The position numbers and the translations under genes were made by a program. 5,334 nucleotides of DNA from assembly GCA_029934095.1 (NCBI GenBank), contig JAOZMV010000122.1, positions 1 through 5,334 of the forward strand, read 5' to 3'. The stretch comes from Desulfuromusa sp. Lineage in GTDB: Bacteria > Desulfobacterota > Desulfuromonadia > Desulfuromonadales > Geopsychrobacteraceae. This document shows positions 1-5,334 of the stretch, in pieces. The notes under the pieces are model-generated. The model was not told the origin of the DNA, searched no databases, and saw nothing but the letters and a program-made list of their open reading frames with translations. Every line of letters starts with the position of its first letter. Position 1 is the stretch's first letter.

Positions 1-795
1 GTTGATTCAGATAAGGGGTTAGCGGTTCTGGTCGGTGGTGTCGGGACTGGAAAGACCACATTGGCCAGGCGGATGCTCGATAACCTGCCGGTTGAGAAAT
101 ATGAATCTTCACTGTTGGTGATGATCCACTCTGCCATTACCCCTGAATGGATCATGTCTCGTATCTGTGTACAACTAGGGGTGGGGAAGCCTGATCCCAA
201 TCCGTTAAAAATGTTAAAACAACTCTATGAACGCCTGTTGATGATTGAAGAAGAGGGGCGTAAAGCTGTTGTTCTGATTGATGAAGCACAGATGCTGCAA
301 ACACGGGAGTTGATGGAGGAGTTTCGCGGACTGTTGAATTTGGAAATACCGGATAAAAAGTTGCTTAATATCATTTTTTTCGGGTTACCAGAGCTTGATG
401 ATATTATGAAGCTGGATGCGCCGTTAGCCCAGCGGGTTGCTTTTAAGTATACTTTGAAACCCCTTTCTGCTGAGGAATCGTTGGCGTATATTGATCATCG
501 TCTGCAAGTTGTTAACTGCGAAACATCCCCTTTTTCTACTGACGCCTTAGTTTTAATCCATGAATTTTCTGAGGGTGTTCCTAGACTCATCAACACAATT
601 TGTGACAATGCCCTGTTTGAGGCTTTCTTACGTCACAATACTGAAGTTACAGCAGAAGTCATCAATAGTGTTGCTGAAGATCTTGGTTTATCTGCAGTTG
701 ATTCAACCGTGGCACCAGTCAGTGAGCAGGAAGACAGTTTAGATGTTAGTTTAGAAGATATTGAGATCGTCTTTGACGGGTTGGAAGAAAATTAG
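1..795 (+). CDS. ExeA/GspA-like AAA ATPase, 5' truncated by window edge
   Basis: Frame 1 is open from the first base to the TAG at 793-795, giving 264 residues with no start inside the window. Visible residues include a Walker A loop GGVGTGKT (residues 12-19 of the fragment), a Walker B VVLIDEAQ (90-97), a GLPEL element (128-132, usually GQPEL in this family), AQR (143-145) and GVPRLIN (192-198) with the likely sensor-2 arginine. This combination is typical of the ExeA/GspA/MshM group (AAA_22-like), ATPases tied to type II secretion, MSHA or type IV pili, or exopolysaccharide/PEP-CTERM loci. In that family the P-loop lysine usually lies about 50 residues in; here it is residue 18, so roughly 35-40 N-terminal residues are probably missing. 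The last 25 residues are strongly acidic (many D/E), with no membrane segment or peptidoglycan-binding domain after the ATPase. The family call is firm; the system it serves cannot be told from this window. Confidence 0.85.
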   Translation, partial: VDSDKGLAVLVGGVGTGKTTLARRMLDNLPVEKYESSLLVMIHSAITPEWIMSRICVQLGVGKPDPNPLKMLKQLYERLLMIEEEGRKAVVLIDEAQMLQTRELMEEFRGLLNLEIPDKKLLNIIFFGLPELDDIMKLDAPLAQRVAFKYTLKPLSAEESLAYIDHRLQVVNCETSPFSTDALVLIHEFSEGVPRLINTICDNALFEAFLRHNTEVTAEVINSVAEDLGLSAVDSTVAPVSEQEDSLDVSLEDIEIVFDGLEEN

Positions 796-829
796 TATCA
801 GGATATTTCCCGATTCAGAATTATTGTTT

Positions 830-871
830 AAGCTAGCGGTCGGATAACATTTCGACCGCTAGCTTTTTTTT
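830..871 (+). terminator. Rho-independent terminator after the ATPase gene
   Basis: A perfect 13-bp inverted repeat, AAGCTAGCGGTCG at 830-842 and its complement at 853-865, can extend inward by a G·T and an A-T pair to leave a 6-base loop. The T tract at 864-871 follows directly. There is no matching A tract on the left side, so it should act on rightward transcription only. It lies 35 bases after the ATPase stop and ends 24 bases before the mutL start, separating the two genes transcriptionally. Confidence 0.92.
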
Positions 872-882
872 AACCATAAAGT

Positions 883-888
883 CATAAT
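883..888 (+). promoter_or_regulatory. Candidate mutL -10 element (CATAAT)
   Basis: CATAAT matches five of six bases of the sigma-70 -10 consensus and ends 7 bases before the mutL ATG. A start site at the usual distance would fall at about 894-896, on or next to the ATG. No good -35 is present: the correctly spaced hexamer TAGCTT at 860-865 is poor and lies in the terminator stem. The only support is the -10 match, the terminator just upstream and the lack of any Shine-Dalgarno sequence before mutL, so this is tentative. Confidence 0.25.
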
Positions 889-895
889 AGTCCTC

Positions 896-2758
896 ATGGA
901 AACTAAAATACACGTTCTGCCTGAAGAATTGTGCAATAAAATTGCTGCCGGAGAAGTGGTTGAACGCCCCTCTTCGGTCGTCAAGGAATTGCTTGAAAAT
1001 TCGCTTGATGCCGGTGCTTCAGATATTCTGATTGAACTGGAAGCCGGGGGGAAGCGTTTGATTCGGATCACCGATAATGGTTTTGGCATGAATCGCCAGG
1101 ACGCATTTCTCTCATTTGAACGCCATGCAACGAGTAAAATCAGTACCGCTGCTGATTTGTTTGCACTTACAACTCTTGGTTTTCGTGGTGAGGCTCTAGC
1201 CTCCATAGCTTCGGTCTCCAGATTGCGCTTAACCACCAGTGATAACGATGCCGGGCTAGGGCAACAAATCTATGCTGAAGGTGGTAAAATTAAAAACGCT
1301 GGTGAAGTTGGGTTCCCGCGTGGAACAGCCATCGAGGTCAGAAATCTATTTTTTAATTTACCCGCCCGTAAAAAATTTCTGCGTAAAGAACAGACAGAAC
1401 TGGGTCATGCGGCAGATGTTGTTACCAAACAAGCATTGGCAAATCCAGCGGTTAGTTTTCGTCTGCAAAACAATGAACGGATCATGCTTGATTTGCGGCG
1501 TGAAAAGGGGGTACGTGAGCGTGTTGCGGCATTGTTGGGAAAATCATTATTGCCTGATCTGTTGACTCTGGAGCGGCATAGTGGCGAAGAGTTACAGCTG
1601 ACCGGATTGATTTCCCAACCGCAGTTGACACGTTCAGCAGCGTCCCACATCTATACGTTTATCAATGGCCGTTATATCCGGGATCGAGTTGTTCAGCATG
1701 CAGTTATGCAAGGCTATCGACATTTGCTGATGAAGGGGCGTTACCCGGTTGTGGTTTTGTTTTTACAGATTGATCCTGCGCAGGTGGATATCAATGTCCA
1801 TCCAACCAAACATGAAGTTCGCTTTCGTGAACAGTCTCTGGTTCATGATTTTATCGCAGAGAGTTTGCAACAGACACTTCGTCCGGCAGAATGGTTGAGT
1901 CCGGCAACTGGTGATTTGCTTGTTGAGAAATCAAAAGATCACTCAACTCCGCCGCTGCAAACTCAAGCAGTTAACCCGGGAAACTGGGTGCAAGCTAGTG
2001 GTTCTGTCAGAGAACCCTCCGGCCTGTATTCGCAATCGGTGACAAATCCCGCGCAAAATCATATTTCACCCGCTGCTGTTGTATCTCCATCACCCCCCTC
2101 TTTTTATCAATCAACTTCAGTGGGGAAATCTGTAGACGCGGCTCAATATACCCTGCCTGGCAGCGAGGCATCGGGATTTTTTACCCGCTTGCAGATACTC
2201 GGACAGTATCATCAGAGCTATATTCTCTGTCAGGATGGTTCGGATCTGATTTTGATTGATCAACATGCAGCACATGAGCGGGTCGGTTTTGAAAAACTGC
2301 GTCTTGCTTATACCGCTGGAACAATTCCCAGCCAGACATTGCTTTTCCCCGAAGTGTTGGAGCTTGATTTTAATAGCGCCGTGGCTCTTGGTGATAATCG
2401 GCATGAATTAGAGAATCTTGGATTTGAGATTGAACCTTTTGGGGGAAAATCCTTTGCTTTAAAAGCAATTCCACAATTGCTGGGAAATAGGAACGCTTCT
2501 GGATTGGTTGTCGATGTGGCACTCGAACTGGAACGGGTCGGTCGCACGGGACAGCTACGTGAGTCCATCGATGAGATCCTTATTCTGATGGCCTGCCACA
2601 GTGTTATTCGTGCCAATCAGGCTCTGGCTACAGTTGAGATAAAAGCTCTATTTCAGGAGCTTGACAAGATCGATTTCAAGGCAAATTGTCCCCATGGTCG
2701 CCCGGTGATGCAGCGTATGACGCTAACTGAAATTGAACGTTTATTCAGGCGTCAATAA
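896..2758 (+). CDS. mutL: DNA mismatch repair protein MutL (endonuclease type)
   Basis: A 620-residue MutL, which couples mismatch recognition by MutS to strand incision and excision in the cytoplasm. The N-terminal GHKL ATPase (about 1-215) shows NKIAAGEVVERP (14-25), KELLENSLDAG (30-40; E31 aligns with E. coli catalytic E29, N35 with the Mg-binding Asn), DNGFGM (60-65), RHATSK (76-81) and TLGFRGEALASI (93-104). The transducer domain (about 216-330) includes NGRYIRDR and DINVHPTKHEVRF, with K305 at the conserved lysine. A Ser/Pro/Gln-rich linker (about 331-425) leads to the C-terminal dimerisation domain. That domain carries DQHAAHERVGFE (455-466), fitting the nicking motif DQHA-x2-E-x4-E, plus ACHSVIRAN (566-574), CPHGRP (598-603) and a terminal LFRRQ. 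It is therefore the metal-dependent endonuclease form found in bacteria without MutH. The ATG at 896 places the N-terminus as in known MutLs; no clear ribosome binding site precedes it. Its TAA overlaps the miaA ATG by one base. Confidence 0.97.
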   Translation: METKIHVLPEELCNKIAAGEVVERPSSVVKELLENSLDAGASDILIELEAGGKRLIRITDNGFGMNRQDAFLSFERHATSKISTAADLFALTTLGFRGEALASIASVSRLRLTTSDNDAGLGQQIYAEGGKIKNAGEVGFPRGTAIEVRNLFFNLPARKKFLRKEQTELGHAADVVTKQALANPAVSFRLQNNERIMLDLRREKGVRERVAALLGKSLLPDLLTLERHSGEELQLTGLISQPQLTRSAASHIYTFINGRYIRDRVVQHAVMQGYRHLLMKGRYPVVVLFLQIDPAQVDINVHPTKHEVRFREQSLVHDFIAESLQQTLRPAEWLSPATGDLLVEKSKDHSTPPLQTQAVNPGNWVQASGSVREPSGLYSQSVTNPAQNHISPAAVVSPSPPSFYQSTSVGKSVDAAQYTLPGSEASGFFTRLQILGQYHQSYILCQDGSDLILIDQHAAHERVGFEKLRLAYTAGTIPSQTLLFPEVLELDFNSAVALGDNRHELENLGFEIEPFGGKSFALKAIPQLLGNRNASGLVVDVALELERVGRTGQLRESIDEILILMACHSVIRANQALATVEIKALFQELDKIDFKANCPHGRPVMQRMTLTEIERLFRRQ

Positions 2759-3690
2759 TGACCCAGGCAGCAGAGCAAATACCGGTATTGGTGATCTGTG
2801 GGCCGACGGGTTCCGGTAAAACGGCTTTGGCCCTCTCCCTGGCTGAAAAAATACCACTGGAAATTATTTCGGCCGATTCGCGACAAGTCTATCGCCGGAT
2901 GGATATTGGTACAGCAAAAGCGACCCGTCAGGAACAAACAGTCGTTCCCCATCACATGATAGATTTGATAGACCCGGATCAGAAGTTTTCTGTTGCAGAT
3001 TTTGTTGATCAGGCGCGCCCGCTAATTTCAAAGATTGCAGCCCGGGGGAAGATCCCCTGTATTGCTGGCGGTACAGGTCTTTATATCCGTGCTTTATTAG
3101 GTGGGCTGGCGGATTTACCTTCCAGTGACCCTGAGTTGAGAAAGCGGCTGCATCAGCGTGAGGATGATGAGGGGGCGGGCAGTCTGTTCCGGGAACTGCA
3201 GCGGGTAGATCCTAATGCTGCCGCTGTCATTCATCCCAATAATCTTATCCGTATTGTCAGAGCGCTTGAGGTCTGTATTGTCAGTGGTCGAAAGATATCT
3301 GAGTTAAAAGCTGAGCATTGTTTTTTAGAACAACCCTATCGAGTCTTGAAACTGGCACCAGATTTTCCCCGTGATGAACTCTATGCGCGGATCAATCACC
3401 GTGCGGTACAGATGCTTTCAGCGGGATTAATTAATGAAGTCAAGGGGTTGCTAGAATACTACCCTGCTGATCTGAAAGCTTTCCAAACTCTCGGATACCG
3501 TGAGGTTATCCGCTATTTAAAATCTGAGATTGCCGCAGAGCAAATGCTTGAGGATATCCAGAGGTCCACTCGTCAATATGCCAAAAGACAGTTGACATGG
3601 TTTAGAAAAGATGGGGAAATTATTTGGGTTGATTCCTCAATGAAGTCTGGTAGAGTTATGGAATCTATTGATGAATTTTTACTTGAGTAA
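2758..3690 (+). CDS. miaA: tRNA dimethylallyltransferase MiaA
   Basis: This 310-residue protein, normal length for the family, transfers the dimethylallyl group from DMAPP to N6 of A37 in tRNAs that read UNN codons, the first step toward ms2i6A. Visible motifs are the P-loop GPTGSGKT (15-22), SADSRQVYRRMDIGTAKAT (38-56; D40 aligns with the general-base Asp), HHMIDLIDP (65-73), AGGTGLYIRALL (103-114, with the catalytic-site Thr), NNLIRIVRALEV (161-172), AFQTLGYREV (241-250) and the C-terminal RQYAKRQLTWFRKD (272-285). The start ATG shares its A with the mutL TAA stop (TAATG), so translation is probably coupled to mutL. A short AGG at 2747-2749, inside the mutL end, is the only Shine-Dalgarno-like element. 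The hfq ribosome binding site abuts its stop codon. All key residues are intact. Confidence 0.97.
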   Translation: MTQAAEQIPVLVICGPTGSGKTALALSLAEKIPLEIISADSRQVYRRMDIGTAKATRQEQTVVPHHMIDLIDPDQKFSVADFVDQARPLISKIAARGKIPCIAGGTGLYIRALLGGLADLPSSDPELRKRLHQREDDEGAGSLFRELQRVDPNAAAVIHPNNLIRIVRALEVCIVSGRKISELKAEHCFLEQPYRVLKLAPDFPRDELYARINHRAVQMLSAGLINEVKGLLEYYPADLKAFQTLGYREVIRYLKSEIAAEQMLEDIQRSTRQYAKRQLTWFRKDGEIIWVDSSMKSGRVMESIDEFLLE

Positions 3691-3695
3691 AGGAG
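3690..3695 (+). promoter_or_regulatory. hfq ribosome binding site
   Basis: AAGGAG, whose first base is the last base of the miaA TAA stop, lies 5 bases before the ATG at 3701. It is the strongest Shine-Dalgarno sequence in the window. It fixes the Hfq start at 3701 rather than at the in-frame ATG at 3668 inside miaA. Its position suggests that ribosomes finishing miaA could reload on hfq, while still allowing high independent initiation. Confidence 0.88.
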
Positions 3696-3700
3696 AGGAC

Positions 3701-3934
3701 ATGCCTAAATCACCATTTAACATTCAAGATCAGTACTTGAATCAGGCGCGTAAAGAGCGCATTAAGGTTACACTGGTTATGATGACAGGGGAAAAACTGG
3801 AGGGGTACATAAAGTCTTTTGACAGCTTTTGTATCCTGGCTGAAAGTGTAGGTGATGTTCTCATCTACAAACATTCGGTGAGTACGATTACTTCAGCTGA
3901 TGGTAGCTTTCGTTTACATGGCGGGCGTGATTAG
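3701..3934 (+). CDS. hfq: RNA chaperone Hfq
   Basis: A 77-residue Sm-like protein that forms a hexameric ring and helps small RNAs pair with mRNAs. The start at 3701 gives MPKSPFNIQDQYLN, matching the usual Hfq N-terminus, and follows a strong AAGGAG; the in-frame ATG at 3668 would add 11 miaA-encoded residues and is rejected. Proximal-face residues are Q9 and D10, F43 (E. coli F42) and Y56-K57-H58 of the Sm2 motif (YKHSVST); E. coli Q41 is replaced by S42. The basic rim R17-K18-E19-R20 is kept. On the distal face, V26, E31 and E34 replace E. coli Y25, I30 and Q33. The tail after the Sm core is only about a dozen residues, so the long disordered C-terminus of enteric Hfq is absent. It is the last gene of the mutL-miaA-hfq operon, followed by a terminator hairpin. 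Confidence 0.96.
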   Translation: MPKSPFNIQDQYLNQARKERIKVTLVMMTGEKLEGYIKSFDSFCILAESVGDVLIYKHSVSTITSADGSFRLHGGRD

Positions 3935-3963
3935 ACCATCAGAATACTGTTAGTGTTTTTTTC

Positions 3964-3999
3964 AGGGGCGGTTCCGGTGGTGCCGCCCTTGTTATTTTT
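3964..3999 (+). terminator. Rho-independent terminator after hfq
   Basis: GGGCGG at 3966-3971 pairs with CCGCCC at 3983-3988. Outer A-T and G·T pairs (3964/3990, 3965/3989) extend the stem around an 11-base loop, followed by a T-rich stretch TTGTTATTTTT (3989-3999). Just upstream, a weak 6-bp hairpin (3943-3948 with 3952-3957, GTT loop) runs into seven T residues (3956-3962) and may be an additional weak stop. Together they probably end the mutL-miaA-hfq transcript, though the interrupted T tract may allow readthrough into the next gene. Confidence 0.75.
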
Positions 4000-4030
4000 C
4001 CAGCTTTATCAGAACAGAAAGAAGTTATGA

Positions 4031-5334
4031 ATGTTAAGGGTTGAATCGGTTGAGTCTGGCAGTTATGCCGCAGAACTTGGACTACTTGCCGGTGATAGAT
4101 TACTTAGTATCGATGGTCATGAGATCATGGATCTAGTTGATTACTATTTGCATATAGAATCAGAACATTTTTTGTTGACAGTTCTCAGGGAGAATGATGA
4201 TCTGTGGGAACTTGATCTGGAGAAGGAACAACATGTTGATCTTGGGTTAACAGTCGAACATCCACAGCCGCATCAATGTGGAAATCAATGTCTTTTCTGC
4301 TTTGTCCATCAATTACCAAAAGGGATGCGGCAGACTCTCTATCTCAAGGACGAAGATTATCGTTTCTCCTATCTTTATGGCTCCTATATCACTCTGACTA
4401 ACCTGAGTGAAGCCGATTTACAGAGAATTACCCGAGACAAGCTTTCACCGTTGTATATTTCCGTCCATGCGACCGATCATCTTTTGCGTGAAAAACTCCT
4501 TGGAGCAAAAATTCCAGAAATCCTTCCTCTGATCAAACGGTTAGTTTCAGCAGGAATTGAACTTCATTGTCAGGTGGTACTTTGCCCCGGAATCAATGAT
4601 GGAACAGCGTTGCAGCAGACAATTGAGGATTTATCCAGTTTTTACCCGCAAATAGCCTCTATAGCGATTGTTCCTGTCGGCTTGACCCAGTATCGTAAAA
4701 AGTTACCCCATTTACAAAAAATGACACGGCAGGATGCGATCTCCTGTCTGCATTTAATCCACCGATATCAACAGGGTTTTTTACTTCAACATGGAACCCG
4801 TTTCGTTTTTCCTGCCGACGAGTTTTATCTGCTGGCAGAGCAACAGATTCCACCCTGCGCTGATTATGAAGATTTCCCACAAATTGAAAATGGTGTCGGC
4901 CTGATCGCTCAATTCCGCGATCAAGCTGCAGAGGTGTTGCTAGAAGTTGAAGCGTTGAAATTAGATAAAGTTACCGTAGTAACAGGTCGGCTGTTTCAGG
5001 ATGAATTGCTTAAATACGCTCAACAGTTCAGTCTGCAAGCGGGGGTGGAACTGCAGGTTGTTGCCATTACTAATGATTTTTTTGGTGCAGATATCACCGT
5101 AACGGGATTGATAACGGGCAATGATCTGTTGCAACAGCTGAAGAATCTCTCCCTTGGAGAGGGTGTCCTGATACCCGAGATCATGTTAAAAGATGGGCAG
5201 CAAATATTTTTGGATGATGTCAATATTGAGACGATCAGAGATTCACTTCAGGTTCCCGTTATTGTTGTCGAAAACTCTCCCTGGGGAATCCTTGAGGGGG
5301 TGGAATTACTTGCTGATGGCCCGGTTGAAATTAT
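4031..5334 (+). CDS. PDZ-containing radical SAM protein, DUF512 family, 3' end cut by window
   Basis: The frame starts at the ATG at 4031 and stays open to the window end: 434 codons plus two bases. A TGA at 4028-4030 lies directly before it in frame, so no earlier start exists. Residues 1 to about 50 form a PDZ-like domain (MLRVESVESGSYAAELGLLAGDRLLSIDGH is its start region, 1-30). CGNQCLFC (C83, C87, C90) is the CxxxCxxC that binds the radical-SAM 4Fe-4S cluster. It is followed by FVHQLPKGMR (91-100), LKDEDYRFSYLYGSYITLTNL (105-125), YISVHATD (142-149) and HCQVVLCPGINDG (179-191). The C-terminal DUF512 part has PPCADYEDFPQIENGVG (274-290), NDFFGADITVTGLITG (348-363) and IPEIMLKDG...FLDD (381-396). 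This order matches the family typified by TIGR03279, whose reaction and substrate are, as far as I know, not established. Members are about 430-460 residues, so only a few C-terminal residues are probably missing. Initiation signal is a purine-rich AAAGAAG at 4018-4024. Confidence 0.93.
   Translation, partial: MLRVESVESGSYAAELGLLAGDRLLSIDGHEIMDLVDYYLHIESEHFLLTVLRENDDLWELDLEKEQHVDLGLTVEHPQPHQCGNQCLFCFVHQLPKGMRQTLYLKDEDYRFSYLYGSYITLTNLSEADLQRITRDKLSPLYISVHATDHLLREKLLGAKIPEILPLIKRLVSAGIELHCQVVLCPGINDGTALQQTIEDLSSFYPQIASIAIVPVGLTQYRKKLPHLQKMTRQDAISCLHLIHRYQQGFLLQHGTRFVFPADEFYLLAEQQIPPCADYEDFPQIENGVGLIAQFRDQAAEVLLEVEALKLDKVTVVTGRLFQDELLKYAQQFSLQAGVELQVVAITNDFFGADITVTGLITGNDLLQQLKNLSLGEGVLIPEIMLKDGQQIFLDDVNIETIRDSLQVPVIVVENSPWGILEGVELLADGPVEI

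Noticed and set aside
859..1236. Antisense open frame of 125 codons over the mutL start.
   Set aside because: It lies opposite strongly conserved MutL ATPase motifs, begins in the terminator hairpin and encodes a low-complexity Ser/Arg-rich product; it is a shadow frame.
2661..2688. Perfect TTGACA at 2661-2666 near the mutL 3' end, a possible miaA promoter.
   Set aside because: No recognisable -10 occurs 16-18 bases downstream, and miaA is already coupled to mutL by the TAATG overlap.
3353..3368. Sigma-54-like TGGCAC-N5-TTTCC inside miaA.
   Set aside because: The -12 element lacks the required GC dinucleotide (TTTC instead of TTGC) and the site is inside a conserved gene.
3592..3623. Possible internal hfq promoter in miaA: perfect TTGACA at 3592-3597 with AATTAT at 3618-3623.
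   Set aside because: The spacer would be 20 bases, too long, and better-spaced hexamers match the -10 poorly. TTGACATGG also encodes the conserved LTW of the MiaA QLTWFR motif, so the match is largely dictated by the protein. Internal hfq promoters within miaA are known in E. coli, but this one is not supported.
3668..3700. Longer Hfq form starting at the in-frame ATG at 3668.
   Set aside because: The added 11 residues come from the miaA 3' end, have no family match and no ribosome binding site, whereas 3701 has AAGGAG at ideal spacing and gives the standard Hfq N-terminus.
4659..4880. Antisense open frame of 73 codons in the 3' region.
   Set aside because: It is fully inside the radical SAM/DUF512 gene, whose motifs are continuous across this stretch; no recognisable protein or initiation signal.

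Overview
The window looks like a chromosomal housekeeping segment from a Gram-negative bacterium, most likely a deltaproteobacterium of the Desulfuromonadales (Geobacter/Desulfuromonas/Pelobacter type). This placement is inferred, without a database search, from four things. The gene order mutL-miaA-hfq is shared with many proteobacteria. MutL carries an endonuclease motif that enterobacterial MutL lacks. A DUF512/PDZ radical SAM gene, absent from enterics, follows hfq. An ExeA/GspA-type AAA ATPase lies upstream. Base composition is even to slightly AT-rich, with no obvious compositional break along the window.

Layout: all five genes are on the + strand. Bases 1-795 hold the 3' part of an ExeA/GspA-like AAA ATPase whose N-terminus lies before the window. 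A strong rho-independent terminator (830-871) follows in a 100-base gap. Then comes a tight operon. mutL (896-2758) overlaps miaA (2758-3690) by one base (TAATG), and hfq (3701-3934) begins ten bases after the miaA stop, with its ribosome binding site against that stop codon. A second GC-rich terminator-like hairpin (3964-3999) sits in the 96-base gap after hfq. From 4031 to the window end runs a PDZ/radical SAM/DUF512 protein, open through the right edge and probably lacking only a few C-terminal residues.

How the genes relate: MutL (mismatch repair), MiaA (tRNA A37 isopentenylation) and Hfq (RNA chaperone) act in separate processes but form a widely conserved transcription unit. The flanking ATPase and radical SAM genes are each separated from this unit by a terminator. 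Both terminators end only about 25-32 bases before the next start codon, so little room is left for conventional promoter-plus-leader arrangements.

I see no mobile element, CRISPR array, tRNA, rRNA or phage feature, and nothing that convincingly amounts to a new multi-gene system. The most unusual points are an Hfq whose distal RNA-binding face differs at key positions, a possible leaderless mutL transcript, and the functionally uncharacterised DUF512 radical SAM protein.
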